NCBI GenBank assembly: GCA_948852945.1
Contig: CAQPBJ010000034.1
Coordinates: 1-7,983 of the forward strand
Direction: 5' to 3'
DNA: 7,983 nucleotides
From: an uncultured Clostridia bacterium
GTDB lineage: Bacteria; Bacillota; Clostridia; TANB77; CAG-508
The position numbers and the translations under genes were made by a program. The notes beneath the pieces are model-generated. The model was not told where the DNA came from. It searched no databases and saw only the letters and a list, made by a program, of their open reading frames with translations. Shown in pieces: positions 1 through 6,256 of the stretch. Positions within the stretch are counted from its first letter, which is position 1. Each line of letters starts with the position of its first letter.

Positions 1-2
1 AA

Positions 3-45
3 GCCCTTTTAGGGCAAGTTCAAACCACGCGTTTTACACGTGGTT
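3..45 (+). mobile_element. Possible right end of an IS200/IS605-type element (two hairpins)
   Basis: Two consecutive stem-loops are visible. One has a 5-bp stem, GCCCT (3-7) with AGGGC (11-15), and a 3-base loop. The other has a 7-bp stem, AACCACG (23-29) with CGTGGTT (39-45), and can add an inner GT/AC pair. No T-tract follows either hairpin on the minus strand, so they do not look like a terminator for the acetyltransferase gene that stops at 51. Subterminal imperfect hairpins are typical of IS200/IS605 (tnpA/tnpB) ends, and this wording resembles such ends as I remember them from clostridial genomes. That memory is the weak part of the call. The transposase or tnpB gene would lie left of base 1. 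Alternatively it is a small repeated palindromic element. Confidence 0.42.
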
Positions 46-50
46 ATGAT

Positions 51-572
51 TTATACAGCTTTTACTAAAGAATATTTATTTAGATGTGTTGTAGGAACAT
101 ATATTTTTTCTATTATTGGTTCAATTTCTACAGAATAATATACGTCATCGTAAGTATATGTTTCATGAGGATATTCTGTGAATCCATTTTTTAAATAAAA
201 TCCTATAGCTCGTCCTAATCTTTCATATGTTCCTAATATAATTCTTTTATATCCTTTTTTTCTGGCAAATTCGTATAGCTCATTATATAGTTTTTGTGCT
301 ATACCTTCTCCTCTGTAGTTACTATTTACATACATAATTTTTAAATATGCTTCATCAGGATTTTTTCCTTCTAAAGCGATACATCCTATAACTTTTCCTT
401 CGGACGATAGGGCAATCCAACAATTTCCGTTTGTTTTTTTGTACATATTATAGTCAGCATTTTGACAACTTTCTCTGTAATGTTCGAAGCCATATTCTTC
501 TACAAAAATAGATACAATTAAATCGCTAACTTCTTTTTTGAATTCATCTCTGTATTCAACTATTTTAATCAT
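51..572 (-). CDS. GNAT family N-acetyltransferase
   Basis: This is a 173-residue cytosolic protein of the GCN5-related N-acetyltransferase fold, which transfers acetyl from acetyl-CoA to an amine of an unknown substrate. The acetyl-CoA pyrophosphate loop (motif A) is visible as YRGEGIA at residues 86-92, preceded by the beta-strand LKIMYVN. Motif B ends in FYLKNGF (125-131), the usual GNAT signature near the end of the domain. The start is ATG with TAGGAGG eight bases upstream. The domain is complete by about residue 150. The last 20 or so residues (from about YVPTTHLNKY) form a short extension, and its codons end a few bases from the hairpins at the left edge. If those hairpins are a transposon end, the extreme C-terminus could have been altered by the insertion. 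It is transcribed alone, from a promoter about 130 bases upstream. The substrate cannot be read from the sequence. Confidence 0.9.
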   Translation of the reverse strand: MIKIVEYRDEFKKEVSDLIVSIFVEEYGFEHYRESCQNADYNMYKKTNGNCWIALSSEGKVIGCIALEGKNPDEAYLKIMYVNSNYRGEGIAQKLYNELYEFARKKGYKRIILGTYERLGRAIGFYLKNGFTEYPHETYTYDDVYYSVEIEPIIEKIYVPTTHLNKYSLVKAV

Positions 573-643
573 ATAGATTACCTCCTATCTTTTAAAAGTG
601 TACAGTTTTTTTGAAAAACTCCCCCTTTTTTACGCATAAAAAT

Positions 644-687
644 GATACAATACTTGAAATTTCTTTCGAAGATTTAAATATTGTATC
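644..687 (-). promoter_or_regulatory. Leader hairpin upstream of the acetyltransferase gene
   Basis: A perfect 9-bp inverted repeat, GATACAATA (644-652) with TATTGTATC (679-687), encloses a partly paired interior (AAAT/ATTT at 657-660 and 672-675). On the minus strand it is followed by ATTTTTATG, a short T-run. It lies between the predicted acetyltransferase promoter (700-729) and the start codon at 572, inside an untranslated leader of roughly 120 bases. It could be a transcription attenuator, the late terminator of the dipicolinate synthase transcript coming from 815, or an operator for a dimeric regulator. I do not recognise a known riboswitch here. Confidence 0.45.
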
Positions 688-699
688 TAACTTAAATGT

Positions 700-729
700 A
701 TTATACCATAATTCTTTATATTTCGTCAA
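700..729 (-). promoter_or_regulatory. Predicted sigma-A promoter of the acetyltransferase gene
   Basis: Read on the minus strand, the -35 box TTGACG (724-729) and a perfect -10 box TATAAT (700-705) are separated by 18 bases. This would place the transcription start near 693, giving a leader of about 120 bases before the ATG at 572. The AT-richness of the region makes chance -10 boxes common, but the -35 match is five of six. Confidence 0.55.
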
Positions 730-814
730 TATCTTTTTTATAAAAGATTTATCAATTATGAATCTTAATTTATCTTTAATTTTCTCTTTGTTACTCTTGT
801 TTTCTCTGTTATTC

Positions 815-1399
815 TTATAATTGTAATAATATAGGTTGAATTTGTTTTCCTTCTAATGCTTGTTCTAAGGTTTTTATTATATATTGAGAATCAAATACTA
901 TTGAACGAGGTTTTGTTATTGGATTATCTTGTTTGAATGGTACAAAATAATAATTTCGCATATTTAGTAATTTTCCTATATTGATGGCGTTTCCGCTTAG
1001 ACCATTATTAGTTGAAATTGCTATTACTAAGGGATTTTCGTTTCTTAAGTGTGATTTTGCTGCCATAGTTGCTGGTGTATCTATTATGTCATTAGCAAGT
1101 TTTGCTATAGTATTTCCAGAAGCGGGAGCTATTATCATGATATCAGTCATTTTTTTAGGTCCTATTGGTTCTGCTCCTTGAATACTATGAATTATTTTAT
1201 TTCCTGTAATCTCTTCAATTTCATCTATAAATTTTTGTGCTTCTCCAAATTTAGTATCTAGTGTATATGAATGGTATGACATTATTGGTATGACATTTGC
1301 ATTTTCTTTTACTATTTTTTTTACTTCTTCTATACTTTTATTGAAGGTACAAAATGATCCTGTAAAAACATATCCTATATTTTTTCCTGCTAGTTTCAA
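815..1399 (-). CDS. dpaB: Dipicolinate synthase subunit B (SpoVFB/DpaB)
   Basis: This 194-residue flavoprotein-fold subunit belongs to dipicolinate synthase. The enzyme converts the lysine-pathway intermediate made by DapA into dipicolinic acid in the mother cell for loading into the spore core. Visible family hallmarks are the N-terminal GSFCTF loop (14-19), FGEAQKFIDEIEEITG (51-66), EPIGPKKMTDIMIIAPASGNT (77-97), ISTNNGLSGNAINIGKLL (128-145) and the ending PFKQDNP...KPRS (154-166). Length matches the usual 190-200 residues. The start is a TTG codon at 1397-1399 with AAGGAGG seven bases upstream. In Bacillus the gene follows spoVFA (dpaA) in one operon. Here the gene immediately upstream is rubrerythrin, which has its own terminator, so this copy stands alone. 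A sporulation-type promoter candidate sits directly upstream. The identification is strong; the isolated position is the unusual part. Confidence 0.95.
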   Translation of the reverse strand: MKLAGKNIGYVFTGSFCTFNKSIEEVKKIVKENANVIPIMSYHSYTLDTKFGEAQKFIDEIEEITGNKIIHSIQGAEPIGPKKMTDIMIIAPASGNTIAKLANDIIDTPATMAAKSHLRNENPLVIAISTNNGLSGNAINIGKLLNMRNYYFVPFKQDNPITKPRSIVFDSQYIIKTLEQALEGKQIQPILLQL

Positions 1400-1425
1400 A
1401 AAAATACCTCCTTTTAATCTTTATA

Positions 1426-1454
1426 TATTATATGACATTATGTAAATTATTGTT
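1426..1454 (-). promoter_or_regulatory. Candidate sigma-K (or sigma-E) promoter for dpaB
   Basis: On the minus strand CATATAATA (1426-1434) fits the mother-cell sigma-K -10 consensus CATAnnnTA. Sixteen bases further upstream AACA (1451-1454) fits the mACm -35 element. Transcription would start about 20 bases before the TTG start codon, leaving just room for the ribosome binding site. Known spoVF genes are late mother-cell genes, so position and consensus agree. Short AT-rich consensus matches can arise by chance. Confidence 0.5.
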
Positions 1455-1561
1455 TCATGAAGAAGTAGTAATTTATATTTTATTTATTTGCAAAAAAAGT
1501 AAGGCAATTTTATATCTATGTGTTTATATAATAAAAGGATTAAGAACTTTTATAAAATATA

Positions 1562-1592
1562 AAAAGATTAGAATGAATAATTCTAATCTTTT
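1562..1592 (-). terminator. Rho-independent terminator after rubrerythrin
   Basis: A perfect 13-bp stem (1562-1574 with 1580-1592, core AGATTAGAAT) closes a 5-base loop. On the minus strand it continues into the T-rich stretch TTTTTATATTTTAT. It lies 20 bases past the rubrerythrin stop codon, ends that transcript and separates it from dpaB. Confidence 0.85.
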
Positions 1593-1611
1593 AAGTATAT
1601 TGTGTATAATA

Positions 1612-2151
1612 TTAATAATTTTCAGCCTTAATTTCAAAGTAAGCTTTTGGATGACTACAAACTGGGCATACTTCTGGAGCTTGCTTTCCAATAACAATAT
1701 GTCCGCAATTTCTACATTTCCAAATTTTATCTCCATCCTTAGAAAATACTAATCCGTCTTCAACATTTTCTAATAATTTCTTATATCTTTCTTCGTGTTC
1801 TTTTTCTATTTTTGCAACTGCTTCAAAAAGATAAGCTATATGATCAAATCCTTCTTCTTTAGCTTCTTTAGCCATTCTGTCGTACATATCTGTCCATTCA
1901 AAGTTTTCTCCAGCTGCTGCAGCTTTTAAGTTTTCAGCTGTAGATTTTACTTCTCCACCTTCTAATAATTTGAACCACATTTTTGCATGTTCTTTTTCAT
2001 TATCAGCTGTTTCTTGGAATATAGCAGCTATTTGTTCATAACCTTCTTTTTTTGCTTTGCTTGCAAAGTATGTATATTTATTTCTTGCTTGTGATTCCCC
2101 TGCGAATGCTTCCATTAAATTTTTTTCTGTTTTTGTTCCTTTTAATTCCAT
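1612..2151 (-). CDS. rbr: Rubrerythrin
   Basis: This 179-residue cytosolic non-haem iron protein reduces hydrogen peroxide in anaerobes, using electrons passed in through its rubredoxin domain. The N-terminal ferritin-like four-helix domain (about 1-130) carries the diiron ligands, seen as GES at 18-20, the EKEH motif at 52-55 and its second copy EKEH at 116-119. The C-terminal rubredoxin domain (about 140-179) binds one iron through Cys146, Cys149, Cys162 and Cys165, in the patterns CRNCG and CPVC. All expected ligands are present and the length is typical of classical rubrerythrin. The start is ATG with AGGAGG seven bases upstream. It is monocistronic, with its own extended -10 promoter and a strong terminator. 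It indicates a strict anaerobe that must cope with oxidative stress. Confidence 0.97.
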   Translation of the reverse strand: MELKGTKTEKNLMEAFAGESQARNKYTYFASKAKKEGYEQIAAIFQETADNEKEHAKMWFKLLEGGEVKSTAENLKAAAAGENFEWTDMYDRMAKEAKEEGFDHIAYLFEAVAKIEKEHEERYKKLLENVEDGLVFSKDGDKIWKCRNCGHIVIGKQAPEVCPVCSHPKAYFEIKAENY

Positions 2152-2189
2152 TTTAAAACCTCCTAAATATTATTAAAAATTACTGTATA

Positions 2190-2218
2190 AATATATCATA
2201 TAAATTTTATAAAGTCTA
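2190..2218 (-). promoter_or_regulatory. Predicted sigma-A promoter of rubrerythrin
   Basis: On the minus strand a -35-like TAGACT (2213-2218) is followed after 17 bases by TATATT (2190-2195), preceded by TG one base upstream (an extended -10, TGATATATT). The ATG at 2151 is about 30 bases past the likely start site. I see no clear PerR box in the short leader. Confidence 0.5.
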
Positions 2219-2234
2219 GATTAAATTAATAATA

Positions 2235-2258
2235 AAAGCCAACATTTCTGTTGGCTTT
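2235..2258 (-). terminator. Rho-independent terminator after the cohesin/dockerin gene
   Basis: A 10-bp stem AAAGCCAACA/TGTTGGCTTT with a 4-base loop is followed on the minus strand by TTTTATTATT. It begins nine bases past the stop codon at 2268 and ends the sortase-cohesin transcript. Confidence 0.88.
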
Positions 2259-2267
2259 ATATATAAA

Positions 2268-4859
2268 TTATTCATCTATTTCTGATGTGTTGTCTAATTC
2301 TGGTACTACAGGTTTGTCTGTTACTTCTGGAGTAACTACTGTTTCTGGTGTTGTTGGTACTGATGGTGTTGATGTAGTATCAGGTGTTGTAGATTCTGTT
2401 GCTTCTGGAGATTCACTTGGTTCTGTAGATGGTGTTACATCTACTTCTGTTTCTCCATCTTGTTCATCTTGTTGAACTGTAGCTGCTTTAGTTGATAAGT
2501 TTTCTATATAGTCTTTATCAGGTGGATTGAAGCCATTGTTTAAGCTATTGTCATTACTATCATTTGTTCCATCATTAGATGGAGCTGATGGTGCAGAAGA
2601 ACTTGAGTTTGTTGCTTCTTTAACGCATTTAACATTTATAGAAACTGATTTTTTAGTTACGTTTCCAGATGAATCTGTAGTTCCACCATATAGAAGTGTT
2701 AATCCTTGTTGTTCCAAAGGAGCTATTACACTTTCATCATCAATGTAGTATGATATTCCAATTGCATCAATTAATGTTGCACTATTCCAAGAAGAAACAT
2801 TATTATAATTTCCATTAGCATCTTTGATGAAATATTGTACATCTATATCTAATGAAGCTTCAGGGTCAGAGTTTTGATAAAGAATTATAGAGTCTGCACT
2901 ATTAGTTAAGCTTTCGTTAGTTGTTGTACCTACTGTGCATAGACCTTTAGAAATTTTTCTTTCTTTACTTCCTAAAAGTAGACTAACATCTATTAATGTA
3001 TAATATTCACTATAACCTTGGTTAGGTGATTGAGCTTGTATGTTATTATTTTGTTTTGTAGTATATAAATTAATGCTATGAGAAGTTTTTCCAACAGTAC
3101 CGTCTATTTTTATGTCAGTAGCTGCTTTAGGTAAAATTTCTACATTTAAATTTTTAATTAGATGTGCTTTATATCCAGAAGTATTAGATAGTGAAGCGTT
3201 ATTTGAAATATCAAGTGTTACGTTTCCTGTTCCTTGAAGATTGTTATCTGCTAAAGAAACTAGTCTAATACCATCGATAAAATCTTGAGTTCCAAGAGAT
3301 CCATTATTATCTCCAGATTTTAAGCTACTATATCTATTGTTAGGATCTACATTTACATTTTCAATACTTAGAATTGAAGTTGCATTATCTAAGTTTAATT
3401 TAACTGAAGTAGAACAGAAATAATAAGATTCTGTGTTTTCTGATGATAATTCTACTTTAGTTCCATCAGGATATGTGTGATAATATTTTACTTTTAAGTC
3501 AACAAAATCATTTGGACGAATATATACTGTATCTGTGATTTGCTCGTTTGTTTCAGCATCAAATAGAGCTATTTCAGTTGCTGTTTTTACTTCTTCAACA
3601 GTGATAGATTGAACATCTTTTGTTATTGTTCCGTTTTCAATGTTATTTCCTTTTAAAACAGGAGTTAAATCAAAAGCATTAGTATTATTTGATGTTGTAT
3701 AAACTTCAACTGTATTGTTGTTGTCAATTAATTCTAATGTTACATTTGCTGGTTGAGTAATAGAAACTAATTCAGTTGAAATTGCTCTATTATTATTTGC
3801 AGATATAGTAGCAACTAATGTTTTTTCTCCACGAAGTATTGCTGTTTTGTTTGGAGTGACAGTAATATCACTTGCTAAAAATTCAACTGGGTATGCTTCA
3901 AGAATAGTTCCTGTTTTTGTATATCTTAAATTTAAAACAAAATCTTGTATTAATATTGATTGTTCTGTTTTAGTTGATACTTTATATGCTTCTTTTTGGA
4001 TATCTGTTAATGATGATATAGTTCCTAATTCATCTTTTCTTGCTAAAAATGCATCTGCTGTTGTAACTTTACCATCTTTGTTAACATCACCATAGATTAA
4101 AACTGTACATTTATCACCATTTGGTAAAGTGAATGTATCACCTGTTTTTACTATAGTGCCTGTAATAGCAGTTACATCTATTGTATTACCAAATTCTGCT
4201 TTTAAATCATCTATTGTTATTACAGAATCACTTGTTGGTAATGCATATGGTACTATTTTACCTGTTAAGTTTGTATATGTTGTATAGATTCCAGCGATTG
4301 ATTTTTTTACTGAACGAGAATTGCTATCTCCTGTATTATCAAATGTAGGAATTTTTGAACCATCTGGTCTTGTGTAAGGAGAATCTGAATTTACAGGTTT
4401 TCCTGTTATTTTTGCTACTGTTACAGATGGTGTTGTGAAAGTTTCTGTAGAAACTGTAGCATTTGTATCTACAACTTCTAGAGAACCACCAAGAACAGTA
4501 AATGGTACACTAGTACCTGAGTTTATTGCTTTAAATTTTAATGTTACTTTTTCTGTTGAATCAGTTCCATCTATGTTATAAGCAGAAACTCTAACTGTGT
4601 CAACTGCCATTAAATTTGATCTTGTAGAATCCAAATCACTTGTTGCAGAATCAATTACGTATTCATATTTAGCATTATCAAATTTTAAATCAAATTGTAC
4701 AGATTCAACATTAGCTGTATCAATTTCAACTGTAACTGTAACTTCTTCACCTACTTCCATATTTTGTGGTTCGGCTGATATTGTTGCTGCATTTACTGTT
4801 AAAGGAATCATTATTGCTAAAAAAAGTAAAGCAGCTATAGTTAAAATTCTTTTTTTCAT
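2268..4859 (-). CDS. Secreted protein with cohesin-like and dockerin-like domains and a Pro/Thr-rich tail
   Basis: This is an 863-residue exported protein. Residues 1-24 are a signal peptide (MKKR, hydrophobic core, cleavage near VNA-A). Residues 26-150 resemble the cohesin fold: ISAEPQNMEVGEEVTVTVEI, then VQFDLKFD and a Val/Thr-rich end. A beta segment (about 205-256) leads into a dockerin-type EF-hand, GDVNKDGKVTTADAFLARK (257-275), with ligands D258, N260, D262 and D269. The expected second EF-hand near 293-313 ends in FVLNLRYTKT but has lost most acidic calcium ligands. Residues 320-745 are beta-rich Ig-like sequence I cannot assign. Residues 750-863 are a Ser/Thr/Pro/Glu/Asp-rich tail with no LPXTG, membrane segment or basic end. 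It starts 36 bases after the sortase stop codon, with AAGGAGGA 11 bases before the ATG, and is probably cotranscribed with the sortase. A role in assembling or scaffolding surface proteins is inference. Confidence 0.85.
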   Translation of the reverse strand: MKKRILTIAALLFLAIMIPLTVNAATISAEPQNMEVGEEVTVTVEIDTANVESVQFDLKFDNAKYEYVIDSATSDLDSTRSNLMAVDTVRVSAYNIDGTDSTEKVTLKFKAINSGTSVPFTVLGGSLEVVDTNATVSTETFTTPSVTVAKITGKPVNSDSPYTRPDGSKIPTFDNTGDSNSRSVKKSIAGIYTTYTNLTGKIVPYALPTSDSVITIDDLKAEFGNTIDVTAITGTIVKTGDTFTLPNGDKCTVLIYGDVNKDGKVTTADAFLARKDELGTISSLTDIQKEAYKVSTKTEQSILIQDFVLNLRYTKTGTILEAYPVEFLASDITVTPNKTAILRGEKTLVATISANNNRAISTELVSITQPANVTLELIDNNNTVEVYTTSNNTNAFDLTPVLKGNNIENGTITKDVQSITVEEVKTATEIALFDAETNEQITDTVYIRPNDFVDLKVKYYHTYPDGTKVELSSENTESYYFCSTSVKLNLDNATSILSIENVNVDPNNRYSSLKSGDNNGSLGTQDFIDGIRLVSLADNNLQGTGNVTLDISNNASLSNTSGYKAHLIKNLNVEILPKAATDIKIDGTVGKTSHSINLYTTKQNNNIQAQSPNQGYSEYYTLIDVSLLLGSKERKISKGLCTVGTTTNESLTNSADSIILYQNSDPEASLDIDVQYFIKDANGNYNNVSSWNSATLIDAIGISYYIDDESVIAPLEQQGLTLLYGGTTDSSGNVTKKSVSINVKCVKEATNSSSSAPSAPSNDGTNDSNDNSLNNGFNPPDKDYIENLSTKAATVQQDEQDGETEVDVTPSTEPSESPEATESTTPDTTSTPSVPTTPETVVTPEVTDKPVVPELDNTSEIDE

Positions 4860-4895
4860 ATTATTTATTTTCCTCCTTAAATAAATTAAAAAAAT

Positions 4896-5504
4896 TTAAA
4901 TTTCTCTTGCTTTAATAATTAGTCTAGTTAAATTTCCTGGTGTACAAGTGATGAGCGTCACCTCCCTTTTATCATTTGTTTCTTGATTTAAAGAATCCAG
5001 ATTATCTGGATATACTGTATACTTATCATAAATTTTATAAGTAACTTTTTTTGAATTTGTTTTATCTATAATATAAAATGTATCATCTTTTTCAATATTC
5101 ATTAAGTGTCCAAAAATTTCTTGATAATTATGACCTTCTATACAGAAGTTTCCTGGTTCATTTAGATTAAAATCTGGGGCATAAAATTTAATTACTCCAA
5201 GTTCAAGTGCTTCCATAGTTTGTTCTTTATTAGGTACTTCTAAAATATATTGTTCTATTCCTACTTTGTCTATAACAATTTTTCCAAGAACATTGTAGTT
5301 TTCAATTTTGTCTGGCATATTTATATTTTCAACTACTTCAACTGATGAATTTGTTTGTTCATCAGAATTATTTGAAATGTTGCTTTCAGTTCTTTCCTTT
5401 TTATTTTGCATAAAAAAGTAAATAGAACATATTAATAATATAATAAAGAAAACTATAATGATTTTTTTAAAAATACTTAAGTTATTTGAATGTTTAGCTT
5501 TCAA
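4896..5504 (-). CDS. Sortase, class D-like
   Basis: This 202-residue membrane-anchored cysteine transpeptidase is of the type that cleaves a C-terminal sorting motif on exported proteins and links them to the cell wall or to another protein. An N-terminal membrane segment (about 13-33) and a polar linker (34-65) precede the catalytic beta-barrel (about 70-202). The catalytic residues are all visible: His125 in CIEGHNY, Cys187 in the TLITCTP motif and Arg194 in LTRLII. The TLxTC form of the cysteine motif, the single N-terminal anchor and the absence of a C-terminal membrane helix favour class D over the pilin-type class C, but I cannot settle the class without alignment. The start is TTG (5502-5504) with AGGAG seven bases upstream. 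It lies just upstream of the cohesin/dockerin gene in the same transcript. No protein in the window carries an obvious substrate motif. Confidence 0.92.
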   Translation of the reverse strand: MKAKHSNNLSIFKKIIIVFFIILLICSIYFFMQNKKERTESNISNNSDEQTNSSVEVVENINMPDKIENYNVLGKIVIDKVGIEQYILEVPNKEQTMEALELGVIKFYAPDFNLNEPGNFCIEGHNYQEIFGHLMNIEKDDTFYIIDKTNSKKVTYKIYDKYTVYPDNLDSLNQETNDKREVTLITCTPGNLTRLIIKAREI

Positions 5505-5553
5505 TGGTCTTCTCCTCTTCTTTTATAAAAGTGTAATAATTTTTCTCTTAAAT

Positions 5554-5581
5554 ATTATATCATATAAAAATTTTTTAGCAA
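5554..5581 (-). promoter_or_regulatory. Predicted sigma-A promoter of the sortase-cohesin operon
   Basis: On the minus strand TTGCTA (5576-5581) and TATAAT (5554-5559) are separated by 16 bases. TG stands one base before the -10 (TGATATAAT), an extended -10 promoter. The TTG start codon of the sortase is about 40 bases beyond the likely transcription start. Confidence 0.6.
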
Positions 5582-5614
5582 ATATTTTTTAAAAATTAAT
5601 TATAATAAAGTTAA

Positions 5615-6154
5615 TTATCTTATTGTGTATTGATTTTTAAATGTCTTGTTTTTTGATGTTATAATCGTTAGTGTATATCTTCCCCTTTTGCTAAAAGTAT
5701 AGCTTGTTGGAAGATTGTTTGATTCTTTAGAAAAGTTTTCTTGATCTATTGATATAGATTCAATATTTTCTAAATTTTTAAAAGTTATAGTATTATTGTT
5801 TGAATCAAAAGATGTGTAGCTGTCTATAGTATCTTGAACAAGTTCAAAGTTAATAGTTGTTTTATTTAAAGTAATAGAATATTTGCCAGGAAGACTTAAA
5901 CTTACATCTTTGTCTATTGATGACTTTTCATTATTAGGATATGTAATGGTAGCTTGAGAGTCATTGTTCCATGTAATGGATATAGGAGTAGTATCAATAT
6001 CAATTTTTTCATTATTATTTAAAGTATAAGTTTTACTTTCTTTAATGTATTGAAAATTAATATTCGAATTTTTATTATTTGTTTTTACATAGATTAAAAT
6101 GACTGCAATAAATAAAATAAAACATAGTATTAATATTATTTTTTTCTTTTTCAT
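5615..6154 (-). CDS. Small membrane-anchored protein with a C-terminal module shared with the large surface protein
   Basis: This 179-residue protein is not one I can name. A lysine-rich N-terminus followed by a hydrophobic helix (about 6-23) without a clear cleavage site or lipobox suggests a signal anchor, with the rest outside the cell. Residues 57-179 align with the last 119 residues of the large protein encoded next to it: ITWNND/LTWSTN, ITYPN/LTYPD, LPGKYSIT/LAGQYTIT, TIDSY/TIDNY, NLENIESISI/DLSNVTSITI, and an identical final YTIR. The module reads as beta-sandwich or Ig-like, with roughly a third of positions identical. The start is ATG with AAGAGGAT five bases away. A terminator and a promoter separate it from the large gene, and another promoter separates it from the sortase. 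Its position suggests a part in the same surface system, possibly as a membrane-tethered partner or assembly base; that is inference. Confidence 0.8.
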   Translation of the reverse strand: MKKKKIILILCFILFIAVILIYVKTNNKNSNINFQYIKESKTYTLNNNEKIDIDTTPISITWNNDSQATITYPNNEKSSIDKDVSLSLPGKYSITLNKTTINFELVQDTIDSYTSFDSNNNTITFKNLENIESISIDQENFSKESNNLPTSYTFSKRGRYTLTIITSKNKTFKNQYTIR

Positions 6155-6192
6155 GGTATCCTCTTAATTTAAATATTTTTACAATAATAATT

Positions 6193-6221
6193 ATTATATT
6201 ATATATAAATAAAAACTTCAA
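6193..6221 (-). promoter_or_regulatory. Predicted promoter of the small membrane protein, -35 inside a terminator stem
   Basis: On the minus strand TTGAAG (6216-6221) lies 17 bases before a perfect TATAAT (6193-6198), about 40 bases ahead of the ATG at 6154. The -35 box is part of one arm of the upstream gene's terminator. The region is almost pure A/T, so the -10 could be fortuitous. Confidence 0.5.
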
Positions 6222-6241
6222 CATTAAATGTTGAAGTTTTT
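6211..6241 (-). terminator. Rho-independent terminator after the large surface protein gene
   Basis: A perfect 14-bp stem, AAAAACTTCAACAT (6211-6224) with its complement (6228-6241), encloses a 3-base loop. It is followed on the minus strand by ATTTATATATAATA, adding to the five T residues of the stem end. It starts 15 bases past the TAG stop at 6257. The structure is also T-flanked on the plus strand. Confidence 0.88.
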
Positions 6242-6256
6242 ATTTTGTATCGGCAA

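Noticed and set aside
731..748. ATCTTTT/AAAAGAT hairpin considered as the dpaB terminator
   Set aside because: On the minus strand it is followed by ATTGACG, not a T-run, and it overlaps the -35 region of the next promoter.
611..820. Plus-strand reading frame of 69 codons with a Leu/Phe/Ser-rich end in the gap between the acetyltransferase and dpaB genes
   Set aside because: No ribosome binding site is visible, the composition follows from T-rich intergenic DNA, and it overlaps the promoter and leader hairpin of the minus-strand acetyltransferase gene.
1432..1752. Plus-strand frame of 106 codons across the dpaB-rubrerythrin gap
   Set aside because: It runs antisense through the rubrerythrin rubredoxin domain and through its terminator; no start signal and no family resemblance.
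2251..2475. Plus-strand Gly/Val/Ser-rich frame opposite the tail of the cohesin/dockerin gene
   Set aside because: It is the complement of the low-complexity Pro/Thr/Glu tail and reads through the terminator; no independent gene signals.
3280..3330. Second EF-hand-like segment SGDNNGSLGTQDFIDGIRLV in the cohesin/dockerin protein
   Set aside because: The spacing of acidic residues does not fit a calcium loop and no partner repeat follows; treated as chance resemblance.
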